DNA from: an uncultured Prevotella sp.
GTDB lineage: Bacteria > Bacteroidota > Bacteroidia > Bacteroidales > Bacteroidaceae
Assembly: GCA_937877685.1 (NCBI GenBank)
Contig: CALFGU010000121.1
Span: 1-64,000 of the forward strand
Length of the DNA: 64,000 bases
Direction of reading: 5' to 3'
Position numbers and translations under genes: made by a program. Positions 52,082 through 61,400 of the stretch are shown in pieces (position 1 is the stretch's first letter; each line of letters opens with the position of its first letter). Below the pieces are notes generated by a model that saw only the letters and a list, made by a program, of their open reading frames with translations, was not told the DNA's origin and did not search any database.

Positions 52082-52165
52082 ACAAAGTTACTTTTTGGAG
52101 AAATAAAGTCACTTATAGGGAGCACAAAGTTACTAATTGTTTTTCCTAAAAGAGATTTCGTTTTG
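52082..52165. repeat. 21-bp array, flavour GTTACTAATTGTTTTTCC
   Basis: GTTACT at 52087, GTCACT at 52108 and GTTACT at 52129, each 21 bp apart. On the minus strand the first and third units read AGTAACTTTG, containing a perfect TAACTTTG -7 element. Confidence 0.85.
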
Positions 52166-52217
52166 ATGCTGTAAGAAGTGGTTGACATTCTGTGGTTTAT
52201 GCCCTGTGTGGAAAAAT

Positions 52218-52256
52218 ATTAGGAGACACTCCCAAGGGTGGGAATGTCTCCTAATG
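52218..52256. terminator. Hairpin terminator, likely of the 59-codon ORF
   Basis: Stem ATTAGGAGACA / TGTCTCCTAAT (52218-52228 with 52244-52254) with an inner CCC/GGG. Confidence 0.6.
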
Positions 52257-52385
52257 TTATTAGTCTCCAAAAAAGAAGCAAGAACGAAACTTTTCTTTTT
52301 TATTCTTCTCGTAGATAGATTCTTTTCGCGAGTAAAAACAGATTTACAAGTAAGCGACTTTTATGATATTACTACAGGTAGTTTG

Positions 52386-52565
52386 TTAGGAAAAGATTTC
52401 TATGAATCTGTTGAACTTCTCATAATAATGCTGACATACCAATATGACAACCCCTAAAGCAAGTAAGATGACAAAGACGGTGTACATCGCTTTCAAACAC
52501 CCTGACATTTCTACGGGACCCTTGGGTTGTTCATCATTGAAAGGATCTTGTGGTTCAAAAAGCAT
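52386..52565 (-). CDS. Small single-pass membrane protein (59 aa)
   Basis: An ORF of 59 codons: ATG at 52565, TAA at 52386. The N-terminus is soluble and acidic (MLFEPQDPFNDEQPKGPVEM). It leads into one strongly hydrophobic helix (YTVFVILLALGVVILVC, about residues 28-44) and a short basic/aromatic tail (QHYYEKFNRFIEIFS). The hydrophobic segment with a Pro-rich acidic lead, and a terminator on its 3' side, support a real gene. I do not recognise the family. Confidence 0.5.
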   Translation of the reverse strand: MLFEPQDPFNDEQPKGPVEMSGCLKAMYTVFVILLALGVVILVCQHYYEKFNRFIEIFS

Positions 52566-52599
52566 AACAAGTAGTTTTTTTGAGGGGGTCTAATTTATA

Positions 52600-52642
52600 A
52601 AGAAAAAAATAACCGCCCGGTAAAACGGATTTTACCGGGCGG
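52600..52642 (-). terminator. Terminator of the LamG/PKD cysteine peptidase gene
   Basis: Perfect 13-bp stem CCGCCCGGTAAAA / TTTTACCGGGCGG (52613-52625 with 52630-52642). The minus strand continues TTATTTTTTTC. Confidence 0.9.
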
Positions 52643-52679
52643 CAAAAAAGTTTTAATGTTTATTCTCGGGAAGGAATGC

Positions 52680-55600
52680 TTAACGCACCACCTTCTGTCC
52701 GTTCATGATGTAAACACCCTTCGCAGGATTGTTCACACGACGGCCACTGAGGTCGTAGATTGTGCCCGTGCCTGTGCCAGTAGTGATACCGTCGATGCTT
52801 GTGTCCAAACCAGTGTCGGTAAGAATGAGGTTATAACCACTAAGGTCTTCACCGAAGTAATAAGCACGGTTAGCGAGAAGCGTTGTGGGCATGTAGGGAT
52901 AGAAACCTGCCTTGCCGTTCTTGTCGCTTAAGCTGTAGCACGCTTCATTACCGGTGTATTCTTCTTCGCTGAGCGTTCCGTAGAGGATGTTGCTCTCACA
53001 AGCGTCGGTAGCTGCCTCTGTTGCCTTGCGGAAAATAACTGACTTACCAGCAACTTCGGGAGCGTAAATCACAACGCCCACTTCTGCGGGAAGCACTGTG
53101 CCCTCAACGCGTGAGAGATGCAAGCGCTGTGCCTCGTTATCCGCCTTCGTTGCAATGTAAGCCGCTACGCCTTCAGGCATTTCCGTTGCCTCGGGCAAGC
53201 AAAGCGTTGTGAAACCGTTAGATGGGATAGTCAACGTGTAAGAATAGGGAGCGTCTTCGAAACTTGCCTTCGTGTAGAGCAATTCAAAGGCTGCGATAGT
53301 CAAACATTTGTCTCCGCTCATATTTATCAACAAACCGAGGTCAACTTCTGTTTCTTCCTTGAGCGTGAAGCGCACTTCGTTGTACAACACTGAGGTCTTG
53401 GGCTTCATAGCCGTAGCGCCGATGGCCTTGCCTAACTCTTCCGTAACGGGGAATTCGCCTGCCTTGGCAACAACTACGTAACAGCCTTCACACTGGTCTT
53501 CGTAAGTGCCATACTTCGTGCGGAAGCGGTAATAACCTGCGGGAAGTTTTACGGTCTGATAAATCTTGTGGTCCTTAAGTGTCTTGTCGAAGCGGTCCCA
53601 TCCCGTAGTGATGGTCATAGCTTGGTTTTTCTCAGCATCAACATGGGCTCCGGTAGTGATATATACACCTCCGTAGTAACGGCGAGGATTATTCTCAAGC
53701 GTCCAGTCGTTAATCTTGTAGAAACGTGGGTTATCGCCGTTCACCTTACGGTTGGGGTCACCAGCAAATGCTTCGTGGTAGTTCTTCAAATAGTTTGCAG
53801 TCACGTTAGTTTCCGCATTCAAATCCTGACCTACCGAGAGGCTCCACACACCCTTCGAAGCGCCCCAAGCGTCTCCGTCAGGACCGAAACCTTCACGGAT
53901 ACCAGAGTTGCCATTACCTGAGTGGTCAGTGATGTAAGTGCCTGTGCCTTGGTCAAAGTTGTAGTAAGCGAGCAAGTTCCAGTCTTCCACTTCTGCCAAA
54001 GCAGCATCGTTGGCAAGGCTGCGGTTGCAGACGTTCTGGAGTTGGTCTTGGTTGAGACAAGAACCCCATACGCGGAACTCATCTACGCTACCGTTCCAAG
54101 GATAATCGTAACGCGAGATGACAAACTTCGTGAGGTTGTATTCAGAAGGCGCACCGTTGGCAACTTCCTTCATCTTCACACCGTCACGATAGAATGAAAC
54201 TGTCGTACCATCGAAACTTACGGCATAGTGATGCCATTCCTGCTCGATAACAAAGTTGTTGTCAGAAAGGTGTGTCACTCCAACAATGTCAAAAGCGAGC
54301 GCGCCGTTATCAGTTACGTAACCGCCAATCGTACCTCCGTAATGGCCGAAACCAAGACAGCCTCCGATTTCAATAGATGAGGGAGACATCCACCATTCAA
54401 TAGTGAAATTACCATTCGTGAAGGGTGCCTTCGTCATTGTTACGCTTGCCGAAGCCGTGTTAAAGTTCAAGCCGCTCTTAGAATCGCCATTGCAAACAAT
54501 CACTGCGTTGTTCTTAGATGCAGTACTGCTACCGAGGGCATTAGTTGCCGTAAGGCTGACATTATATTTACCAGGAGCGTTGAACGTATACTCAGGATTG
54601 CGACCTTCAATGATGTGCATCAAATAATCATTGCTGATTACCCAATTCCATGACGTGGGCATTGACAAAGATTTGTCATAGAAGTTCACCTTTTCGCCTA
54701 CGAGAACAATGTTAGGCGTAACCTCGAAAGCAGCAGTGGGTGCCACGTTCTTCACTTCCACATACTTCGTTTCGCTTGCCAATACCGTGTTGTTCAACTT
54801 CACATTGAGCTGTACGGCAAAGACACCTGCGAAATTATAAGTAGCAGCGCCCACCATAGAATTGATAGTCTGCTTTTCGTAGTCCGAAACGTCAACCAGC
54901 CATTCGTATTCATAACCAAATACAGGTGCTTCGGGGATGAACGTTACGCTTTCGCCAACGGCGCAAGTGGCAGTTGAGAGTGAGAATGCCGCACTGATTT
55001 CGGGCTTCTTCACTTCCACTTCCAAGGTGTCGGCAGCTACGGCGCCTCGTGAGTTCGTTACCTTCGCAATAACCTGATGTGTGCCTTCCTGAGTGAAGTA
55101 AACCGTGGGCGACTTTATCGCTACGTTGCTCATATTTACCGAAGGAACGTCCCAAGTGAGCGTAGTCGCACTGATACCAGGCGTTGCCGAGAAGGTGACA
55201 GGCGTACCCACATAGATGTCTCCCAAAGGAGCATTAATCTCTACGGTAGGCGCAGCGGTAGAAACCTTAACCTTGGTATTCTTACCCTCGTTCTGCTTGA
55301 TTTCAGCGGTACTCTTGCTCGTCTTTGAGATGGGCGCATGATTACCTCCCACGCAGTCGCGCAAGTGAGGCGTGCCGTCAATATCAATAATGTCACCGCG
55401 ATAATAGGTTACGAGATCGTTCGTAAGGGCTGCGTCAGGCAAAGAAACTTGATACATCTTCTTCACTTCAGAAGCCGGTAACGCGCGCTTCCAAATGCGG
55501 AATTCTGCAAGTTCTGCGTCAAAATAACTATTACCTGAACCTGCGGTGAAAGTCAAATCCCCAAAACCGCCAAGACCTGAGTAAGCCGAAGAATTGAGTG

Positions 55601-57725
55601 AAGCCTTTTTCGCACCGTTAACGTAAATGGTGAGCGCACCTCGGTCAACGACGATACAAATGTGCTTCCACTGGCCTAAGCTAAAGGCTCCAGAACCTGT
55701 ATTTACGCGATTGTTGGTGTCCCATCCCGCTGTGAACGAACCGTCTGAGTTGGCGTGCATCATCCATGTGCCCCAGTTACCAGCAGTTTGGTTCCAGTTG
55801 AGCAAAGAAAGCGGACGGAGCCAAAACTCCATAGTTGCCTTTTCATAGTTTGTGCCAAAGACGTTGGGGATTGTGAAACCGCCCTGCTTGATAAAGGCAG
55901 AGGGGAGTGCACTGCTTGCTGTCGCGCCAGCATAATACGCCTTGTTTGAAGCAAATGATTCAGCGTCGTCGTAAACTGCCGTTACGTGATATTCACCTGC
56001 CTCAGTGATGGCATAGGTGAGCGTTGAGGCATTGGTGTTACCCACCTTCACGCCATTATAATATATATTATAGCCCTGAATCTTCTTGCCCGAACGGAGG
56101 GGTTCCTGCCAAGTAAGTTGGTCGCCGTTTACGGCAACGTTTTCAGGGGCAAAGCATGAAGAAGAACCGTAAACGATGGTAGAGTAAACGATGCGGTCGC
56201 CCTTACGTCCGTCAATCGTCCATTCTTCTTCCGTAAGTTTGAAGGGTGTTTCAATACCCTCGAGGTTGTTTTCGTAATCAATTACAGAAAGATTGTGCAG
56301 GCGTCCCGAGCCAATCTTAGAGTTGCGCTTACGTTCCACAATGAAGAAGTACTTCAAAGGACGTGAGCGGTCCATACCCTCAGAGAGTGCCGTGATGTCA
56401 TAACCAAATTCCATGGGTTCGTGATGGAATCCGTCGGTCCACTTACCGAGCATGGGCACTTCGGGAGCGGGATTTGTGGCACCGTTAGCTCCGTCGCCGG
56501 CATAGATAAAGTGGTGCATGGGCACGGCTTTTGAGGGCTCCGTAGCGTTTAAGTCGGCTGACACACCCGCATAGAAGCACAACTCAGAGCGGTGTGTGTA
56601 TTCCACTTCCACTTTCATGGTGCGCAAGGGGCGGTAGTCTTTCTTAATTCTGTAAACTTCGGGCGTCCACCAACCACCATTGGGTTCCCAAGTCGTACCG
56701 TTCTTCACGGCTGCGGGCACACTCCACGCATAGGGGCAGTAGATGAAACCCTGGTTTGCCCACCACGGACCCCAAGAGTTTACGATAATCCACGCTCCCT
56801 TTTCAAGAGGTTGTCTTCCCCAAGGGTCGTTCGTTTCAAGGTCGCCTTCGCCGAAAATGCCGTCGCCATCGAGGTCAAATTCTACGCGGTCGTCATATCC
56901 CACAATGGTAAGTGCGTGGTCAACTTGCTCACCCCATCGTGTGAGGTAGCGCTTACCCACGAGACCCGCAGCACGATTGGCGTCGGTATTTTCAATATGT
57001 GAATCACCATTTGCCGAAGCCACACCGATACCTACGATACCCGGACGTCCCTTAAAGTCGGGGTCGCCATGGTGGTCGTAAAGCCAGCTCTTCAGAATCT
57101 TACGGCCCTTTGCCGTTTGGAGCGAGAAGGGAATGTGTGAGGGCTTGTGAGCACGGTTAAACATAGCTTCATACCACTTGTCGTAACCGTTCATCCAACC
57201 AATGTTGGGGTCGTCCCAGTCATACGAACCATACACCGAAGAATTCGTGCGGCCGCCATACGTCTTTGCCGAAGGCACACCGATAAACTGAATGAACTCA
57301 TCCTTACCCGAGTTGCCGTAAGTAAGGTTGTAAACGAAGTGAGAGGGCAACTGATTTTCTTCCACATTACCAGGAAGGTCGCGATAAGCATTTAACTCAT
57401 GCGTGAGCATGTAGCAAATACGCGACGCTGCACCACACGAACCATTCACCTGGTTAAACACCGGTGGAAAATACTTCGTCTCTGCAGCATTTATATGCGT
57501 TGGGAGGTCCGTACGGTCCTGCACTTCTTGCAAACCCATCTCACCGCCTGAGCGCACACGCTTAGACGAGGGCATCGGTTCGTCACCTTGCCAGTAGATT
57601 AACGAATAATCGGGATTGAAGTTATCTTCATAATCCACCCACTTCGTTCTATCTACCTGCATCACTTGTGCCCCAACCATAACGGGAGTGGCAAGTGCGA
57701 GTAATAGAAATTGTCTTAATTTCAT
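52680..57725 (-). CDS. Secreted papain-like cysteine peptidase with LamG-type and PKD domains and T9SS tail
   Basis: 1681 aa with a signal peptide (1-19, ending before Gln). The C1-like peptidase spans about 75-345: Gln92 (oxyanion) and Cys97 in NQVNGSCGA, His270 in QVDHALTIVGYDD and Asn316 in IIVNSWGPWW. A calcium-loop-like insertion DLDGDGIFGEGD follows the His. Downstream are an Fn3-like module (about 540-620), a LamG-type domain (about 635-785), about three PKD domains (845-1100; SWNWVISNDYL...PEYTFNAPGKYNVSLTATN), a second LamG-type domain (about 1110-1280) and a T9SS tail (YDLSGRRVNNPAKGVYIMNGQKVV). It probably acts on host or dietary protein at the cell surface. Confidence 0.88.
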   Translation of the reverse strand: MKLRQFLLLALATPVMVGAQVMQVDRTKWVDYEDNFNPDYSLIYWQGDEPMPSSKRVRSGGEMGLQEVQDRTDLPTHINAAETKYFPPVFNQVNGSCGAASRICYMLTHELNAYRDLPGNVEENQLPSHFVYNLTYGNSGKDEFIQFIGVPSAKTYGGRTNSSVYGSYDWDDPNIGWMNGYDKWYEAMFNRAHKPSHIPFSLQTAKGRKILKSWLYDHHGDPDFKGRPGIVGIGVASANGDSHIENTDANRAAGLVGKRYLTRWGEQVDHALTIVGYDDRVEFDLDGDGIFGEGDLETNDPWGRQPLEKGAWIIVNSWGPWWANQGFIYCPYAWSVPAAVKNGTTWEPNGGWWTPEVYRIKKDYRPLRTMKVEVEYTHRSELCFYAGVSADLNATEPSKAVPMHHFIYAGDGANGATNPAPEVPMLGKWTDGFHHEPMEFGYDITALSEGMDRSRPLKYFFIVERKRNSKIGSGRLHNLSVIDYENNLEGIETPFKLTEEEWTIDGRKGDRIVYSTIVYGSSSCFAPENVAVNGDQLTWQEPLRSGKKIQGYNIYYNGVKVGNTNASTLTYAITEAGEYHVTAVYDDAESFASNKAYYAGATASSALPSAFIKQGGFTIPNVFGTNYEKATMEFWLRPLSLLNWNQTAGNWGTWMMHANSDGSFTAGWDTNNRVNTGSGAFSLGQWKHICIVVDRGALTIYVNGAKKASLNSSAYSGLGGFGDLTFTAGSGNSYFDAELAEFRIWKRALPASEVKKMYQVSLPDAALTNDLVTYYRGDIIDIDGTPHLRDCVGGNHAPISKTSKSTAEIKQNEGKNTKVKVSTAAPTVEINAPLGDIYVGTPVTFSATPGISATTLTWDVPSVNMSNVAIKSPTVYFTQEGTHQVIAKVTNSRGAVAADTLEVEVKKPEISAAFSLSTATCAVGESVTFIPEAPVFGYEYEWLVDVSDYEKQTINSMVGAATYNFAGVFAVQLNVKLNNTVLASETKYVEVKNVAPTAAFEVTPNIVLVGEKVNFYDKSLSMPTSWNWVISNDYLMHIIEGRNPEYTFNAPGKYNVSLTATNALGSSTASKNNAVIVCNGDSKSGLNFNTASASVTMTKAPFTNGNFTIEWWMSPSSIEIGGCLGFGHYGGTIGGYVTDNGALAFDIVGVTHLSDNNFVIEQEWHHYAVSFDGTTVSFYRDGVKMKEVANGAPSEYNLTKFVISRYDYPWNGSVDEFRVWGSCLNQDQLQNVCNRSLANDAALAEVEDWNLLAYYNFDQGTGTYITDHSGNGNSGIREGFGPDGDAWGASKGVWSLSVGQDLNAETNVTANYLKNYHEAFAGDPNRKVNGDNPRFYKINDWTLENNPRRYYGGVYITTGAHVDAEKNQAMTITTGWDRFDKTLKDHKIYQTVKLPAGYYRFRTKYGTYEDQCEGCYVVVAKAGEFPVTEELGKAIGATAMKPKTSVLYNEVRFTLKEETEVDLGLLINMSGDKCLTIAAFELLYTKASFEDAPYSYTLTIPSNGFTTLCLPEATEMPEGVAAYIATKADNEAQRLHLSRVEGTVLPAEVGVVIYAPEVAGKSVIFRKATEAATDACESNILYGTLSEEEYTGNEACYSLSDKNGKAGFYPYMPTTLLANRAYYFGEDLSGYNLILTDTGLDTSIDGITTGTGTGTIYDLSGRRVNNPAKGVYIMNGQKVVR

Positions 57726-57764
57726 AAGTTATTAGATATTGGGATTTATAGTTTGTTGTCAGTG

Positions 57765-57800
57765 AACGGTTAATGGTGAAGGGATAACGGTTAACCTTTA
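57765..57800. repeat. 21-bp spaced AACGGTTAA pair
   Basis: AACGGTTAA at 57765 and 57786 (21 bp), in the promoter-proximal leader of the cysteine peptidase; related to the 2690 array. Confidence 0.6.
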
Positions 57801-57820
57801 ACCATTCTCCCCCTCGTTCG

Positions 57821-57828
57821 CAAAATTA
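57821..57828 (-). promoter_or_regulatory. Promoter -7 element of the cysteine peptidase gene
   Basis: Minus-strand TAATTTTG, 96 bp upstream of the ATG. Confidence 0.5.
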
Positions 57829-57942
57829 GGCATAATTTACGGATTGTTAGTAATGATTCACACTTAATTTCATGATTTACGTAATTTTAGCAGTTTCGGG
57901 AGGGAAAAGAAAATAGCAACATTTGAATCCCTAAAACAAAGC

Positions 57943-57985
57943 GTAACTTACGAAAAACAATTAGTAACATTGTGCGCCCAATTTG
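57943..57985. repeat. 21-bp spaced GTAAC units
   Basis: GTAACTTAC at 57943 and GTAACATTG at 57964 (21 bp). The second lies in AACAATTAGTAACATTGTGC, the recurrent array consensus. The rest of the 475-bp gap 57726-58200 holds no gene. Confidence 0.6.
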
Positions 57986-58065
57986 AGGCTTAATTTTCCG
58001 AATAACTGATATTGTTTTCTTGCAAAGTGGTGTAAGATGACAATAGTCCCTATTACACGGGGCTA

Positions 58066-58089
58066 CTATAGCTACTATAGAAACTATAA
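58066..58089. repeat. 9-bp CTATAG repeat, locus 3
   Basis: CTATAG at 58066 and 58075, CTATAA at 58084: strict 9-bp spacing. Confidence 0.7.
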
Positions 58090-58138
58090 ACCAGTCCCTG
58101 CCAGTCAAGTGATTTCTGCAGTAATAAGAAATATAAAC

Positions 58139-58173
58139 AAAAAAGGTGGTACCCCATTGGGAAGTACCACCTT
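58139..58173 (-). terminator. Terminator of the 60-aa peptide gene
   Basis: Stem GGTGGTAC / GTACCACC (58145-58152 with 58164-58171), extended by CCC/GGG. Six Ts follow on the minus strand. Confidence 0.85.
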
Positions 58174-58200
58174 AATATATATGTACATCACGCTCAGTGA

Positions 58201-58383
58201 TTATTCACCGTCTTCGCCCCAGTTTTGTGAGTCCCACGAATTGCTTGCGGGCTGGCGCTTATTGGAGAGCGCTTCTGCAGCACTTACAGTGCCTTTACCT
58301 GTTCTTACCGACGCTGCAATCAAGTTTTCTGCAGCAAATTCGATAACTTCAATAGCAGGAATAATATATGTCTTTTTCATCAT
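58201..58383 (-). CDS. Small peptide with a KTYIIPAIEV..E.L.AAS leader-like N-terminus
   Basis: 60 aa, 21 bp downstream of the M60-like gene and with its own terminator. The N-terminal half (MMKKTYIIPAIEVIEFAAENLIAAS) fits a recurring Bacteroidales pattern MKKxYxxPxxEVxxxxxExLLAxS. The C-terminal half is polar and ends in an acidic, Trp-containing tail (SWDSQNWGEDGE). It is not a signal peptide. The layout of a conserved head and variable tail recalls RiPP precursor peptides, but no maturation enzyme is nearby, so the function is open. Confidence 0.7.
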   Translation of the reverse strand: MMKKTYIIPAIEVIEFAAENLIAASVRTGKGTVSAAEALSNKRQPASNSWDSQNWGEDGE

Positions 58384-58404
58384 TCAAAACTGTTAATTGA
58401 TTTA

Positions 58405-61400
58405 TTACTTAACGAAGAACTTCTTACCGTTCTTAATGTAGATGTTGCCCTTCTTGACTTCTGTAACTCGGCGACCGTAGATGTCGTAAATAAGTTCGTT
58501 GTCAGAGGGAGTGCCCGTAGTGACTGCGTCAATATCAGTAGTGTTGCCACCAAATCTCAAGACGAGACTCAAAGGAGGTTCGCCAGCCGAAAGACGGAAG
58601 AATGCCTTACCTTGCTTGAGTGTAGAACTTGGAGTTGCCTGATAGAAACCAATACCTTGACCTCCGTTGGCCAAAATATAGTCATTGCTTTCCATAACTA
58701 CGGAACCAGCGGCAGAGTGAGAGAACGTATTCGCGCTCAAGTCCGCTTCCTCTTCATCTTCAGCAGGATAGAACGTCACACTATTGTCACCTGCTTCACC
58801 AATAAGGATTACGCCCTGATTAGCGGGAAGCGCTGCAGCATCTTCAATAGGAGTAAGCGAAACTGTTCCGCCATTATATTCCTGCTGAGCGTAATAAACC
58901 GTAACGTCCTTGGGAATTACCGTTGCATAAGGCGCACTGAAGGTACCAATAGTCTTACCAAACTCAATATTGCTAAGGAGTTTATCTCTGCCTTCCACAG
59001 TTGTGGCGAGACTTACTTGAATACCATAAGCGGCATAGAGAGTTTCGTAGATTTCTTGAAGTTGTGATGTCTTAAAATTCAAAGCATCTTTATCAACTGA
59101 TTCATTTGCAAGCGCCTTGGCTTCAGTGTTAGCAGTAGTTGCGTTATCCAGTTGTACTTTTGTAACGGTACCAGCGAGGATTTCAGTAGGTTGCTCTTCG
59201 TCAACTATGTTTGTTAAGTCAAATTCTGACATAGCGAAGCAATACTCACTCTGAGAAGTAGCAGCGTCTGTAGCACTCAAAGCATTCTTGTACTTGTTGC
59301 TGAGCTGTTGTCCTTCATCTGTGATAATTTCCTTGTTGTCATTAATTTTCAATACAACCCCCGACTTCGTTACATTGAAACGCAAGTAGCGGTAAGCAGT
59401 CTCGGAAACAATTTCTGAAGAAGTCCAAAGTTGGTCTGCGTTTGTGGGCAAGGGATTCTCCGCATCATCCTTTGAGAAGGTAGCAAGAACATCTGTAAAT
59501 TCAGATTCGTCGTTGCTACCATACACCTCAATCGCATAAGGCAATGGATTATTGCAAGTTTGATAAGAGAATTTGAATTTCTTAAACGTCTTGTCGGCAC
59601 CTGCATCTACCAAAAGGTAATGTGCATCTCCAACACCACTCTTAGTTTGGAAGAATGAATCCTCGTCATCATCCACGAGGTTAGCAATCTCACCCTCAGA
59701 GGCGCTTGCATTTGTAGAAATGTAGAAATCCGCATTGGGAGATGTTGCCTGCAAGTCACAATTCTCTTCTTTAGTAACAATAGTCGTTCCAATGATAAGA
59801 CACTTGTTAATCAATTCTTCCAACTCAGAAATCTCCGTACGGAGTTCTGCCTTGGCCTTTGCAACTGATAAATCAGTGTACAACGTTGTTAAGTTAGTTG
59901 TAGCCTGAGAATATCCTTCTACTGTAGTGTCATCCGCATCATAAACATTCTTTGCCGTTTGCAATGCAGTTTGACAATCAGCAATCAACTCCTGAATGTC
60001 ACTATCAGAATTGTCTTTGCAATCATCAAGAAGCTTTTCCATAGTGGCAATTTCAGACTTGAGATTTGCCTTGTTTTCCGATTTCTGTGCGGTTTCTACT
60101 ATTCCTATCAGCGACGTAAGAGTTTCTGAAGCAGCATTAACTTCTTCCTGCGTAGCGTTAGCATTGTCTCTCACACCCTCGGCAGTTTTAATAGCGCGGT
60201 AAAGGTCACGGAGCATGTTTTTATTCACACTACCCGCAGTCTTCTCCTCGAATTCTACGTCCAGTTCTTCACCGTTAGGAGTAACAGTACCACATGCTGC
60301 CAATTTTTCAGTAGCTGTAGCAATCAACTGGATTAGCTGTTCCTTATCAACTACATTCTTTGCAGCTTTCAACGCCTCATACTGCGCCCGCAAATCCGCA
60401 ATAGCATTAACAAGTTGCAACTCTGTGGTAGCGAATTTATATGTAGACTTCGCTTCTTCGTTTTCCTTGTAGGTAGTAATCAAGAGGTCTTCAGTAACAT
60501 CTCCGATGTTCTGATTCATTTGCGCAGTATAGCTTTCGGGCTCACCTATAATAAGGTCAAACTCTGCCATGTGGAAGAAGTGGTGTCCACCTTTTTCAGC
60601 ACTCGTACTTTCAGTCACCATGAAGCGCAAGTCGGTGTATTCCTTAGAAACATAAATTGGTTCTGAAGTGTACACAGCGCTTTTCGATGTAGGCAAATTC
60701 TCTATACGCGTAATCTCCTCGAAGTTCGTACCATCCGTACTGCCCCAAATAGTCATTTTTGTGGCATAGTCTCCGTCTGTGTCGTGGCGGTTGGTATAAG
60801 TAAACTTGAAGAGTTTAACGCTTTCACCCAAATTTACTTGGATGTAGTGGTCAAGACCATCTGTAGAGTTGTTGCCACTATAATCTGAATGGAAATAGGT
60901 ATTGCTATTTGCATTACCTACAATACCATCAATTAGACCAGAAATAGGACCTTCATTCGAAGCCTGCGCATTTGTAGAAATATAGAATTTACCATTCTCA
61001 TCAGTTGACTGCAAAGGAGCCTCACCGTCAAATAAGTCAGGTGTATAATTTACCTCACCACAATCCGCAATAAGCGCATCCGCTTTGTTAATCCACTCCT
61101 GAAGTTCTGCCTTCTTCGCATCAAGTGCTGCATTCTTTGCTTTATTGTAGTAGTTTGTGAGCAAAGTTTCATAATGCTCATTAAGAGCTTCGCGCTGTGT
61201 ATTATAAGCAGTTTCATCAGCAGTTGCTTCGTCCACTAATTGCTGTGCTTCAACAAGTTCGTTGAGCGCAGCGATGATATCTGTCTTAAGCGCTTCCTTG
61301 CTTGGGACATCACTTGCAAATTCTGAGTAAACTTCACTCACAATAGGTTCGGGGATGCTAATGCCAAAGGTTGACATTACGAAGTATTCTTTACCCCCCC

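Noticed and set aside
52182..52457. Plus-strand open frame of 91 codons in the pyrE-downstream gap
   Set aside because: It passes through a terminator hairpin and overlaps the better-supported 59-codon minus-strand ORF; no recognisable features.
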